Source: JAEUMD01 sp036768475 (lineage in GTDB: Bacteria > Pseudomonadota > Alphaproteobacteria > Rhizobiales > Hyphomicrobiaceae). From it: a stretch of 64,000 nt of DNA. The stretch spans positions 62,001 through 126,000 of the forward strand of contig DAIPMW010000003.1 of NCBI GenBank assembly GCA_036768475.1, in the 5' to 3' direction. The position numbers and the translations under genes are program-made. The notes below the pieces were generated by a model. The model searched no databases. It was not told where the DNA came from and was given only the letters and a program-made list of their open reading frames with translations. This document shows, piece after piece, positions 17,655 through 26,619 of the stretch (position 1 is its first letter; the number at the start of each line of letters is the position of its first letter).

Positions 17655-19742
17655 ATGATCTACAACGCAATCGTCTTCCTCCCGCTTTTGGGCGCAATCA
17701 TCGCCGGCTTCTTCGGCCGGCTGATCGGCGAACGCCCTTCGGAAATCATCACGACGGGCTTCCTGATGGTGGCCTGTGTGCTCTCGTGGTTCGTGTTCAT
17801 TCAGGTGGGTTTCGGGTCGGAGACGGCGCGCGTCCCGGTGCTCCGCTGGATCACATCGGGTGATCTGGATGTGGCCTGGTCGCTGCGTATCGATACGCTG
17901 ACGGCGGTGATGCTGGTCGTCGTGACGACGGTCTCGGCGCTCGTTCACCTGTACTCGATCGGCTACATGCACGAGGACGACAGCCGGCCGCGCTTCTTCG
18001 CCTACCTGTCGCTCTTCACGTTCGCGATGCTGATGCTGGTGACGGCGGACAATCTCCTGCAGATGTTCTTCGGCTGGGAGGGCGTCGGCCTCGCCTCCTA
18101 CCTGCTGATCGGCTTTTGGTATCACAAGCCCTCGGCCAACGCTGCGGCCATCAAGGCGTTTATCGTCAACCGCGTCGGCGACTTCGGCTTTTCGCTGGGC
18201 ATCTTCGGCGTGTTCTTCATGTTCGGGTCGATCAACTTCGACGCGATCTTCGAGGCCGCTCCCGGCGCCAAGGGCGCGACGATGAACTTCCTCGGTATGC
18301 AGGTCGACGTCATGACGACGCTGTGCCTTCTGCTCTTCATGGGTGCGATGGGCAAGTCGGCACAACTTCTGCTGCACACCTGGCTGCCTGATGCCATGGA
18401 AGGCCCGACGCCGGTTTCCGCGCTGATCCACGCCGCAACGATGGTTACCGCCGGCGTATTCATGGTGGCGCGATTGTCACCGCTGTTCGAGCAGGCTCCG
18501 GTTGCCCTGCAGGTTGTCACGCTGGTCGGCTCAGCGACGGCCTTCTTCGCGGCGACTATCGGTCTTGTACAAAATGACATCAAGCGCGTGATCGCCTATT
18601 CGACCTGCTCGCAGCTCGGCTACATGTTCGCCGCGCTCGGCGTTTCGGCCTACGGTGCAGGTATCTTCCACCTTTTCACGCACGCTTTCTTCAAGGCGCT
18701 CCTGTTCCTCGGTGCCGGCTCGGTGATCCACGCGATGCATCATGAGCAGGACATGCGCAACATGGGCGGACTGGCGCCGAAGATCCGTATCACCTGGGCG
18801 ATGATGCTGATCGGCACGCTGGCGCTGACGGGGGTGGGCATTCCGCATCTGGCGGGCTTTGCCGGCTTCCACTCCAAGGACGCGATCATCGAAGGCGCTT
18901 ACATGGCGCATCTGCCATACGACTATTCGTTCTGGCTGCTGGTCGTGGCAGCGTTCATGACGTCGTTCTACTCGTGGCGCCTCGTGTTCATGACCTTCCA
19001 CGGAAAGACCCGCGCGGAACCCGACGTTTACAAGCACGCGCACGAGAGCCCGATGGTGATGCTGGTTCCTCTCGGCGTGCTGGCGCTCGGCGCGGTGCTG
19101 GCCGGCGTCGTGTTTTCTCCCTATTTCATTGGCGATCTGATGACCGGGTTCTGGGGCACGTCGATCGCTCAGGCGGGCGGTGAGGTCGCCAGTGCCACGG
19201 CAACGGCGGCAGGTGATGTCGCACAGGCGATCGGCATGGCAGGACAAGCCGGCGGTGAAGCCGCGGGACATGCGGCGGGCGCGGCCGGGCAGGTGGCAGA
19301 TGCCGCACAAGGTGCGGCGGCCGCTCACGGGAGCGCAAACCATCATCCCCCGACCTGGGTGGTCTGGTCGGCAACGATCGCGATGGCGGCTGGTTTCGGG
19401 TTGTCCTACCTCTATTACATCGCCGCGCCATGGCTGCCGCAGGCAACGGCCAGAACATTCCGTCCGGTCTACCTGTTCCTGCTCAACAAGTGGTACTTCG
19501 ACGAACTCTATGACGTCGTGTTCGTGCGGCCCGCGCTGTGGCTCGGGCGGACGCTCTGGAAGGGCGGAGATGGCGCGATCATCGACGGCACCATCGACGG
19601 CACGGCGCGCGGCGTCGTGTGGACGACGGGCCGGATCGTCAAGCTGCAGACCGGCTATGTCTATCACTACGCCTTTGCGATGCTGATCGGCGTCGCACTC
19701 CTCATCAGCTACTTCATCTTCGCCGGTGGGGTCACGAAATGA
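17655..19742 (+). CDS. nuoL: NADH-quinone oxidoreductase subunit L
   Basis: A 695-residue ND5 homologue, the most distal antiporter-like pump subunit with the long lateral helix. Conserved segments such as GWEGVGLASYLLIGFW and HTWLPDAMEGPTPVSALIHAATMV are present. A low-complexity insertion of about 65 residues, almost all Ala, Gly, Gln and Val, lies near 500-566 between the antiporter core and the C-terminal helix. The stop overlaps the nuoM start. Confidence 0.98.
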   Translation: MIYNAIVFLPLLGAIIAGFFGRLIGERPSEIITTGFLMVACVLSWFVFIQVGFGSETARVPVLRWITSGDLDVAWSLRIDTLTAVMLVVVTTVSALVHLYSIGYMHEDDSRPRFFAYLSLFTFAMLMLVTADNLLQMFFGWEGVGLASYLLIGFWYHKPSANAAAIKAFIVNRVGDFGFSLGIFGVFFMFGSINFDAIFEAAPGAKGATMNFLGMQVDVMTTLCLLLFMGAMGKSAQLLLHTWLPDAMEGPTPVSALIHAATMVTAGVFMVARLSPLFEQAPVALQVVTLVGSATAFFAATIGLVQNDIKRVIAYSTCSQLGYMFAALGVSAYGAGIFHLFTHAFFKALLFLGAGSVIHAMHHEQDMRNMGGLAPKIRITWAMMLIGTLALTGVGIPHLAGFAGFHSKDAIIEGAYMAHLPYDYSFWLLVVAAFMTSFYSWRLVFMTFHGKTRAEPDVYKHAHESPMVMLVPLGVLALGAVLAGVVFSPYFIGDLMTGFWGTSIAQAGGEVASATATAAGDVAQAIGMAGQAGGEAAGHAAGAAGQVADAAQGAAAAHGSANHHPPTWVVWSATIAMAAGFGLSYLYYIAAPWLPQATARTFRPVYLFLLNKWYFDELYDVVFVRPALWLGRTLWKGGDGAIIDGTIDGTARGVVWTTGRIVKLQTGYVYHYAFAMLIGVALLISYFIFAGGVTK

Positions 19743-21286
19743 ACCTGGCTACGCTTCCTATTCTATCCCTGGTGACGTTCCTGCCTCTGGTGGGCGCGTT
19801 GTTCATCGCGTTCCTGCCGCAGGACGCGGTGCGAAATGCACGTTACGTCGCGCTATGGACGACGCTCGTCACATTCGTGCTTTCTCTTTTCATCTGGATC
19901 GCGTTCGACAAGGCTAATCCGGGCTTCCAGTTCATCGAGGAGCACAATTGGCTGGGGCCGATCAAGTACAAGGTCGGCGTCGATGGCATCTCGATGCTGT
20001 TCGTCATCCTGACGACATTCCTGATGCCTTTGTGCATCCTTGCTTCATGGGAAGCGATCGAGAAGCGCGTCAAAGAATACATGATAGCGTTCCTGGTCCT
20101 CGAAACGCTGATGGTGGGTGTGTTCGTCGCGCTCGATCTGGTGCTGTTCTACCTATTCTTCGAGGGGGGCCTCATCCCGATGTTCCTCATCATCGGCGTG
20201 TGGGGCGGCAAGCGGCGCATCTACGCAAGTTTCAAGTTCTTCCTCTATACGCTGCTCGGCTCGGTGCTGATGCTGCTGGCGTTGATGGCGATGTGGTGGC
20301 ACACGGGTACCACGGACATTCCGCAGCTGATGCAGGCAAAGTTCCCGGCCGACATGCAGTGGTGGCTGTGGCTTGCATTCTTCGCTTCGTTCGCGGTGAA
20401 GATGCCGATGTGGCCGGTGCATACGTGGCTTCCCGATGCGCACGTGGAGGCGCCGACAGCGGGCTCGGTGATCCTGGCCGGCATCCTCTTGAAAATGGGC
20501 GGCTACGGTTTCCTGAGGTTTTCGCTGCCGATGTTCCCGCTGGCGAGCGCGGATCTGGCGCCGCTGGTGTTCGCATTGTCAGTGGTGGCCATCATCTACA
20601 CCTCGCTGGTGGCTCTCGTGCAGGATGACATGAAGAAGCTCATCGCCTATTCGTCGGTGGCGCACATGGGCTTCGTGACGATGGGCATTTTCACGTTCAC
20701 GCATCAAGGTGTCGACGGCGCGATCTTCCAGATGCTGTCGCACGGCATCGTTTCGGCGGCCCTGTTCCTTTGCGTAGGCGTCATCTACGATCGCATGCAC
20801 ACGCGTGAGATTGCCGCATTTGGCGGCCTCGTCGACCGAATGCCGATCTACGCGTTCTGTTTCATGGTCTTCACATTGGCGAACGTCGGCCTTCCCGGCA
20901 CCTCGGGCTTCGTCGGTGAGTTCCTGACGCTGATCGGCGCATTCAAGGTCAACACGTGGCTTGCGTTCCTTGCCACGTCAGGCATCATTCTGTCGGCGTC
21001 CTACGCGCTGTGGCTTTACCGGCGCGTGATTTTCGGTGTGCTGGAGAAGCCGAGCCTCAAGGCGATCCTCGACATGAGCCCGCGAGAGGTCGTTGTAATG
21101 GCACCGCTTGTAATTCTAACGATCTTCTTCGGGTTCTTTCCCGCGCCGATCCTGGATGTTACGGCGCAATCGGTGAAGAAGCTCGTTAGCGATTACGAGG
21201 CGGCGATCCGTACCGCCGAGACGGAGCGGTCCGCGCCCTTCAGGATCGAGATCAGTGCCGCCGAAGGCCAGAAGGAGGCAAAGTGA
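19739..21286 (+). CDS. nuoM: NADH-quinone oxidoreductase subunit M
   Basis: A 515-residue ND4 homologue, an antiporter-like proton-pumping subunit with about 14 helices. Diagnostic segments are FFEGGLIPMFLIIGVWGG and VHTWLPDAHVEAPTAGSVILAG. The ATG at 19739 overlaps the nuoL stop; the longer frame from 19538 is inside nuoL. A charged C-terminal tail ends GQKEAK. Confidence 0.98.
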   Translation: MNLATLPILSLVTFLPLVGALFIAFLPQDAVRNARYVALWTTLVTFVLSLFIWIAFDKANPGFQFIEEHNWLGPIKYKVGVDGISMLFVILTTFLMPLCILASWEAIEKRVKEYMIAFLVLETLMVGVFVALDLVLFYLFFEGGLIPMFLIIGVWGGKRRIYASFKFFLYTLLGSVLMLLALMAMWWHTGTTDIPQLMQAKFPADMQWWLWLAFFASFAVKMPMWPVHTWLPDAHVEAPTAGSVILAGILLKMGGYGFLRFSLPMFPLASADLAPLVFALSVVAIIYTSLVALVQDDMKKLIAYSSVAHMGFVTMGIFTFTHQGVDGAIFQMLSHGIVSAALFLCVGVIYDRMHTREIAAFGGLVDRMPIYAFCFMVFTLANVGLPGTSGFVGEFLTLIGAFKVNTWLAFLATSGIILSASYALWLYRRVIFGVLEKPSLKAILDMSPREVVVMAPLVILTIFFGFFPAPILDVTAQSVKKLVSDYEAAIRTAETERSAPFRIEISAAEGQKEAK

Positions 21287-22722
21287 TGATCGACCTTCTG
21301 TCCTATCCGGCCCTGCCCGAGATCGTCTTGGCGGTTGGAGCGATGGCATTGCTCATGCTCGGCGCGTTCCAGCCCGACACCGAAGAGACGGGGACGATGA
21401 CGTCGTGGCTGGCGATCGGTGTGATCGCTCTGGCGGGCGTCGTCATGATGCTCAATCCATACGTATCGAGCGGTCTTTTTGACGATGCATTCATCATGGA
21501 TCGGTTCACCCGCTTCATGAAGCTTCTGGTGCTGATTGGATCGGCCGGTGCACTCGTTCTGTCGTTTCAGTCGTTTGGCGATATGAAGCTGATGAAGTTC
21601 GAGTATCCGGTGCTGGTGCTGCTGGCAACCGTCGGCATGATGATGATGATCTCGGCCAACGATCTCATTGCGCTCTACATTGGTCTGGAGCTGCAGAGCC
21701 TTGCACTCTATGTGGTTGCCGCGTTCCGGCGCGACTCGGTGCGCTCGAGTGAGGCGGGCCTGAAGTATTTCGTGCTGGGCGCATTGTCGTCGGGCATGCT
21801 GCTCTATGGCGCTTCGCTCGTCTACGGCTTTGCCGGTTCGACCAGCTTCTCTGTGATCGCCGGGGTGGTGAAGGACGCGACCAATATCGGCGTCATCGTC
21901 GGCCTTGTCTTCATCATGGTCGGCCTTGCCTTCAAGGTGTCGGCCGTGCCGTTCCACATGTGGACGCCGGATGTCTACGAGGGCGCGCCAACGCCGGTCA
22001 CGGCGTTTTTCGCGGCCGCGCCCAAGGTGGCGGCCATGGCGTTGATGGTGCGGACGCTTGCGGTCGCCTTTCCCGGTATTGCGCCGGCTTGGCAGCAGAT
22101 CGTCGTGTTCATCGCGATCGCTTCGATGCTGCTTGGATCGTTCGCAGCGATCGGGCAGACCAATATCAAACGCCTGATGGCGTATTCCTCGATCGGCCAC
22201 ATCGGCTTCGCGCTGGTCGGGCTTGCCGCAAACAATCCGGAAGGTGCGCAGGGCGTGCTGATCTACATGGCGATCTACCTCGTGATGACACTCGGCACGT
22301 TCGCATGCATCCTTGCGATGCGCCGTGCCGAGGGACCTGTCGAGGAGATCGACGAGCTGTCGGGCCTGGCTGAGAACAATCTCGGGATGGCGTTCGCGCT
22401 TGGCATGCTGATGTTCTCGCTTGCAGGCATTCCGCCGCTTGCCGGGTTTTGGGGCAAGTTCTACGTCATCGCTGCGGCCATCAAGGCCGATATGATCCTG
22501 CTGGCCGTGGTCGCGGTTCTGGCGAGCGTCATCGCTGCGTTCTATTACATCCGCATCGTCATCGTGATGTTCGTCAAGGAGCCCAAGGAGAAGTTCCTCG
22601 AGATCGACGGAAAGGTCGGCGCGGTCATGGCTCTTGCGACGATCTTCGTTGTTTTCTTCATCGTCTATCCCTCGCCGCTGGTGGAGGCGGCCGCACAGGC
22701 GGCCAAGTCGCTGAGGCTGTGA
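21286..22722 (+). CDS. nuoN: NADH-quinone oxidoreductase subunit N
   Basis: A 478-residue ND2 homologue, the third antiporter-like subunit. The conserved FKVSAVPFHMWTPDVYEGAPTPV and the lysine-bearing helices are present. The start is taken as ATG at 21286, overlapping the nuoM stop by one base (TGATG); a GTG one codon earlier is possible. It ends the nuo cluster; birA follows after three bases, so the transcript probably continues. Confidence 0.97.
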   Translation: MIDLLSYPALPEIVLAVGAMALLMLGAFQPDTEETGTMTSWLAIGVIALAGVVMMLNPYVSSGLFDDAFIMDRFTRFMKLLVLIGSAGALVLSFQSFGDMKLMKFEYPVLVLLATVGMMMMISANDLIALYIGLELQSLALYVVAAFRRDSVRSSEAGLKYFVLGALSSGMLLYGASLVYGFAGSTSFSVIAGVVKDATNIGVIVGLVFIMVGLAFKVSAVPFHMWTPDVYEGAPTPVTAFFAAAPKVAAMALMVRTLAVAFPGIAPAWQQIVVFIAIASMLLGSFAAIGQTNIKRLMAYSSIGHIGFALVGLAANNPEGAQGVLIYMAIYLVMTLGTFACILAMRRAEGPVEEIDELSGLAENNLGMAFALGMLMFSLAGIPPLAGFWGKFYVIAAAIKADMILLAVVAVLASVIAAFYYIRIVIVMFVKEPKEKFLEIDGKVGAVMALATIFVVFFIVYPSPLVEAAAQAAKSLRL

Positions 22723-22725
22723 GGG

Positions 22726-23517
22726 ATGGCTGCGGCCCTCCCAAAGGACGAAGCGAGGTGGATCGAGCTCGACGAGATCGATTCAACGAATGCGGAAGCG
22801 ATGCGCCGCGCATTGGCCGGGGAACGCGGTCCGCTCTATATTCGGGCGGACCGTCAGACGGCGGGGCGCGGACGATCGGGGCGGGCATGGGTTGCCCTCA
22901 CTGGAAATCTCGTCCTGAGCCGGATGGGCCACCTAGGCGCGCCGCCGGGTGTCATACCGCAGTTGTCGCTCGTTGCGGGCGTGGCGGTTTTTCGAGCAGT
23001 CGCCGCCGAGATCAAGGGAAGCGACAGGGCAGCCGAGAGCTTGCAGCTCAAATGGCCGAACGATGTTCTGCTCGATGGAGCCAAGCTCGCAGGTATCCTC
23101 GTCGAAGCGACGATGGTCGGTGGCGAGCAGTTTGCCATAATCGGTATCGGTCTCAATGTCGCCAAGGCGCCCGAGGTGCCCGGCCGGCACACGGCGGCGC
23201 TCGCTGCAATAGCGCCGGGCGCGCCAGTCCCTGGGCCGGACCTGCGCGATGTCTCGCGGGCGGTGGCGATGCATCTGGAAGATGCGCTGGCGCTGTGGGA
23301 TGAGGGTCGCGGCTTCCACGCGATCAGGCTTGCTTGGCTGGCCGCGTCTGCTCCGCAAGGCACGGCAATGACGATCGAGACCACGGACGGACGCGTTTCA
23401 GGTTTCTTTCGAGGTCTCGACACCGACGGCGCTCTGATCCTAGCTGACACGTTGGGCGGAGTACGGAGATATACCTATGGCGACGTGACGCTCGATTCAG
23501 AGCGGAAAATGTCCTAA
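22726..23517 (+). CDS. birA: Biotin--[acetyl-CoA-carboxylase] ligase
   Basis: A 263-residue enzyme that activates biotin as biotinyl-AMP and transfers it to biotin carboxyl carrier protein. The biotin-binding loop TAGRGRSGRAW is at 45-55, and KWPNDVLLDGAKLAGILVE carries the catalytic lysine region. The N-terminal DNA-binding domain of E. coli BirA is absent, so this is a ligase without repressor function. The position directly after nuoN is common in Hyphomicrobiales. Confidence 0.93.
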   Translation: MAAALPKDEARWIELDEIDSTNAEAMRRALAGERGPLYIRADRQTAGRGRSGRAWVALTGNLVLSRMGHLGAPPGVIPQLSLVAGVAVFRAVAAEIKGSDRAAESLQLKWPNDVLLDGAKLAGILVEATMVGGEQFAIIGIGLNVAKAPEVPGRHTAALAAIAPGAPVPGPDLRDVSRAVAMHLEDALALWDEGRGFHAIRLAWLAASAPQGTAMTIETTDGRVSGFFRGLDTDGALILADTLGGVRRYTYGDVTLDSERKMS

Positions 23518-23552
23518 TTCAGCCCGTCGAAGAATTGAAAGTGACGGGGCTC

Positions 23553-25256
23553 ATGGGGAAAACGATCGACGCGGGGGCAGGCTCGCAACGGGACGAGCTG
23601 GTTTTGGTCGCGCTGGGTGGTCTCGGCGAAATTGGAATGAACGCTTATCTCTACGGCTTTGGTCCGCCCAAGGCACGTAAATGGCTGCTTGTCGATCTCG
23701 GCATTACTTTTCCAGAGGGTGAGTTCGACCCTGGAGTCGATGTCATTCTGCCGGATCTGCGCTTTCTCATCGAAGAGCGTCAGGCGCTCGCCGGTATCGT
23801 CCTGACGCACGCCCATGAGGATCACATCGGAGCGGTCATCGATCTTTGGCCGCAGATCGAAGCGCCGATCTATGCGACCCCGTTCACGGCTGGAATGTTG
23901 AAGGCCAAGTCGGCGGAGTACGGCGGGCGCCTCAAGCTTCCGATCAACATCGTGCCACTCGGCAGTACGGTGAAGATCGGGCCGTTCGAGATCGAGTTGG
24001 TGACGATGTCGCATTCGATCCCCGAGCCCTCGGCGATTGCCATCCGTACGCCGGTCGGACTTGCTCTGCACTCGGGCGACTGGAAGCTCGATCAGACGCC
24101 GTTCGTCGGCGATCCGCCCAATGAGGCCAGACTTGTGGAGATCGGGCGCGAAGGTGTGCGAGCGCTGATCTGCGATTCCACGAATGCCATGCGAGACGGA
24201 CGTTCGCCCTCGGAACTCGAGATCGCACAATCGCTGACCGCAATTGTAAGAAAGGCGCCCAAACGGGTCGTGGTCACGACCTTCTCGTCGAATGTAGCGC
24301 GCATCAAGGCTGTCGCGGATGCGGCGGCGGCGGCCGGGCGGACACTGGTCGTTGCCGGTCGGGCACTGCACCGCGTCATCGATGTGGCGCGCGAGACCGG
24401 CTATCTGCCCGAGGATCTGCGCTATCTCGACCAGCAGCAGTTCAAGTACATCGACCGCAACGACGTGGTGCTCTTGTGCACGGGCAGCCAGGGCGAGCCG
24501 CGCGCGGCAATGGCACGCATCGCCGACAATGACCATCCCGATATCCAGCTCGCCAAAGGCGATCTCGTCATCTTTTCCTCGCGCACCATTCCGGGCAACG
24601 AGAGGCCGGTCGGGCGAATTCAAAACGCGCTCGTGCGCATGGGCTGCGACGTCCTTACCGATTCAGAAGCGCTTGTGCATGTGACGGGCCATCCCCGCCG
24701 TGACGAGCTGAGGCAGATGTACAAGTGGATCAAGCCGCAAGTGGCGGTACCCATGCACGGTGAGGCCCGTCATATCGCGGCCCACGCCGAGCTGGCGCGA
24801 ACGGCGGGGGTTCCGCTCGTGGTGCCAGCCTACAATGGCGAAATGGTGCGACTTGCGCCCGATCCGGTCGAGGTCGTGGATGATGTCCCGGTCGGCCGCC
24901 TGTTTCGCGATGGAAGGCTGATCGTACCGAGTGATGCAGGGCCCGTGCGCAACCGGCGCAAGCTGGCGATCGTCGGCGTCGTGGTGGTGGCGATCGCCAT
25001 GACGCGGCGGGGCGAGGTTTTGTGCGATCCGGAAATCGCGCTCGATGGCGTGCCCGAGTTCGATGCAGAGGGCGACGAGATGTTCGATATCGTTGCCGAC
25101 GCCGTGGACGGTACGCTCGAAAGCATGCCGGCCAAAAAGCGCAAGGAAGTGGAAGTTGTGCGCGAGGCGCTGCGCCGGTCGGTTCGCGCAGCCGTTTTCG
25201 AGACTTGGGGCAAGAAGCCCGTCGTCAAGGTCCTCATCAACGTGGTCGATGGTTGA
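23553..25256 (+). CDS. rnj: Ribonuclease J
   Basis: A 567-residue metallo-beta-lactamase/beta-CASP ribonuclease for mRNA decay and rRNA maturation. The zinc motif HAHEDH is at 86-91, and the family start LGGLGEIGMN is at 21-30. The beta-CASP segment VVTTFSSNVARI and the late MHGEARH are present. The ATG at 23553 has a weak ribosome site; TTG at 23535 and GTG at 23541 are in frame and cannot be excluded. It follows birA, as in related genomes. Confidence 0.93.
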   Translation: MGKTIDAGAGSQRDELVLVALGGLGEIGMNAYLYGFGPPKARKWLLVDLGITFPEGEFDPGVDVILPDLRFLIEERQALAGIVLTHAHEDHIGAVIDLWPQIEAPIYATPFTAGMLKAKSAEYGGRLKLPINIVPLGSTVKIGPFEIELVTMSHSIPEPSAIAIRTPVGLALHSGDWKLDQTPFVGDPPNEARLVEIGREGVRALICDSTNAMRDGRSPSELEIAQSLTAIVRKAPKRVVVTTFSSNVARIKAVADAAAAAGRTLVVAGRALHRVIDVARETGYLPEDLRYLDQQQFKYIDRNDVVLLCTGSQGEPRAAMARIADNDHPDIQLAKGDLVIFSSRTIPGNERPVGRIQNALVRMGCDVLTDSEALVHVTGHPRRDELRQMYKWIKPQVAVPMHGEARHIAAHAELARTAGVPLVVPAYNGEMVRLAPDPVEVVDDVPVGRLFRDGRLIVPSDAGPVRNRRKLAIVGVVVVAIAMTRRGEVLCDPEIALDGVPEFDAEGDEMFDIVADAVDGTLESMPAKKRKEVEVVREALRRSVRAAVFETWGKKPVVKVLINVVDG

Positions 25257-25492
25257 GATCGGCCGGGCCAGGGCACGTTGAACTGAGCTGTGCGGCGGCA
25301 GCGCGGAAAACATGCTCAAGACAAAGGACTGGATCGTGTATGTGTTTGCATGAAACATGACCGCGATCTGGCAGGGGTTGCTGTCCATGTGCCCGCAATT
25401 CCTGGAGTGAGGCTGCCGGTGCATGCTGGCGGCGCAAGCGGAAACCGGCTCGCGCGCCTCATCAAAATGAGCCAACGTTCAAGGAGCAAATG

Positions 25493-25897
25493 ATGATCGG
25501 ACGCCTCAATCACGTCGCCATCGCGGTGAAGGATCTGGAAAAAGCGGTTGCCACGTACCGCAATACGCTTGGCGCTCATGTATCCGATCCGCAGGCGGAG
25601 CCCGATCATGGCGTGACCGTCGTATTCGTCACACTGCCGAACACGAAGATCGAATTCCTCCAACCCCTGGGCGGCAATTCACCGATCGCGAAGTTCCTGG
25701 AGAAGAACCCCGATGGCGGCATTCACCATGTATGCTACGAGGTCGACGATATCATCGCCGCGCGCGATCAGCTCAAGGCAGCGGGGGCGCGCGTTCTCGG
25801 CGACGGCGAGCCGAAGATCGGTGCGCATGGCAAGCCGGTGCTGTTCCTGCATCCGAAGGATTTCCTCGGTACGCTGACAGAACTGGAACAGGCGTGA
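25493..25897 (+). CDS. mce: Methylmalonyl-CoA epimerase
   Basis: A 134-residue VOC-fold enzyme that interconverts the (S) and (R) forms of methylmalonyl-CoA in propionyl-CoA use. The first metal histidine is in RLNHVAIAV, a second in GGIHHVCYEV, and the C-terminal KDFLGTLTELEQ carries the last glutamate ligand. Of two tandem ATG codons, 25493 lies six bases after AAGGAG (25481-25486) and is preferred over 25490. The neighbours rnj, DUF1467 and proS are the usual ones in this order. Confidence 0.93.
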   Translation: MIGRLNHVAIAVKDLEKAVATYRNTLGAHVSDPQAEPDHGVTVVFVTLPNTKIEFLQPLGGNSPIAKFLEKNPDGGIHHVCYEVDDIIAARDQLKAAGARVLGDGEPKIGAHGKPVLFLHPKDFLGTLTELEQA

Positions 25898-25967
25898 GCG
25901 TACTCATCATGATCGGCTCGTACACGCAGGGACGTGCTCGGCTGGTCGACCGCGGGCAGGAGGTGGG

Positions 25968-26249
25968 ATGAGCTTAACTTTCAGTATCGCGATCTATTTC
26001 ATCATCTGGTGGCTCTCGCTGTTCGCCGTGCTCCCGTTCGGGCTTCGCACGCAGGACGAGGCAGGAGAGGTGGTGCCGGGCACGCCCGAGAGCGCGCCTG
26101 CGCGGCCGCGCCTGCTGCGGATCTTTGTGGTCAATACGATCGTGGCCTCTATCGTATTCACCATCTTCTGGCTGGGTGTGACGCAGGGCTGGCTTGATCC
26201 TGAAACATTCCCGTTCCAGGTGCCCGTGCGCGACTTGCCGCCGCCCTGA
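25968..26249 (+). CDS. DUF1467 family membrane protein
   Basis: A 93-residue protein with helices near 5-24 and 51-72. The motif WWLSLFAVLPFGLRTQDEAGEVVPGTPESAP is diagnostic of DUF1467, a small alphaproteobacterial family found next to mce and proS. Its function is unknown. GGAGGTGGG lies directly before the ATG. A strong terminator follows, so the birA-rnj-mce-DUF1467 unit probably ends here. Confidence 0.9.
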   Translation: MSLTFSIAIYFIIWWLSLFAVLPFGLRTQDEAGEVVPGTPESAPARPRLLRIFVVNTIVASIVFTIFWLGVTQGWLDPETFPFQVPVRDLPPP

Positions 26250-26290
26250 ACTCGGCCGGCAGGTGGGCTCGTTCTATCGCTGAAACAGAA

Positions 26291-26324
26291 AAGGAGCAGG
26301 GCTGCCTAGCCCTGCTCCTTTTTT
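26291..26324 (+). terminator. Strong Rho-independent terminator
   Basis: Perfect 13-bp arms (26291-26303 and 26308-26320) flank a GCCT loop, followed by further T to 26324. A preceding A run makes it potentially bidirectional. It closes the unit ending with the DUF1467 gene. Confidence 0.92.
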
Positions 26325-26386
26325 CACCCGATCTCGATATTCGCTCGGACTGCGGCTGTTTTCGCCAGTCCAGTCCGCTTTGATTG

Positions 26387-26411
26387 GCGAACCCATCATC
26401 GGTGGGTTCGC
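26387..26411. repeat. Perfect 9-bp inverted repeat
   Basis: GCGAACCCA (26387-26395) and TGGGTTCGC (26403-26411) pair exactly around a 7-base loop. There is no T run, so it is either an operator-like site or an RNA hairpin. Confidence 0.6.
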
Positions 26412-26619
26412 TCGCTCCCTAGACTTGAGCCGATTGCCATACCGAACATGGTTTCGACCCTTTTCGTACCGTTGACGGGCGCACCATACTCAAGCTGCGC
26501 CACACTGTCACGCTTGGTGGCGCGTTTTTTTTTGCTCGATCATCCCTTTTGATTACCGAGGATCGGCCGAAGCGGTCTGACATCGTTCGTGCTTGTCCCC
26601 CGGGGAGGAGCGGCGGCCT

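Larger units (their letters stand above)
26250..26619. other. Intergenic region before the secreted-protein gene
   Basis: 370 bases that hold the terminator at 26291-26324 and a second perfect hairpin at 26387-26411. A T8-like run occurs near 26526-26533. No gene is supported. Confidence 0.6.

Noticed and set aside
17325..19667. Two long minus-strand ORFs opposite nuoK and nuoL
   Set aside because: Antisense shadows with highly charged low-complexity translations typical of reversed membrane-protein genes.
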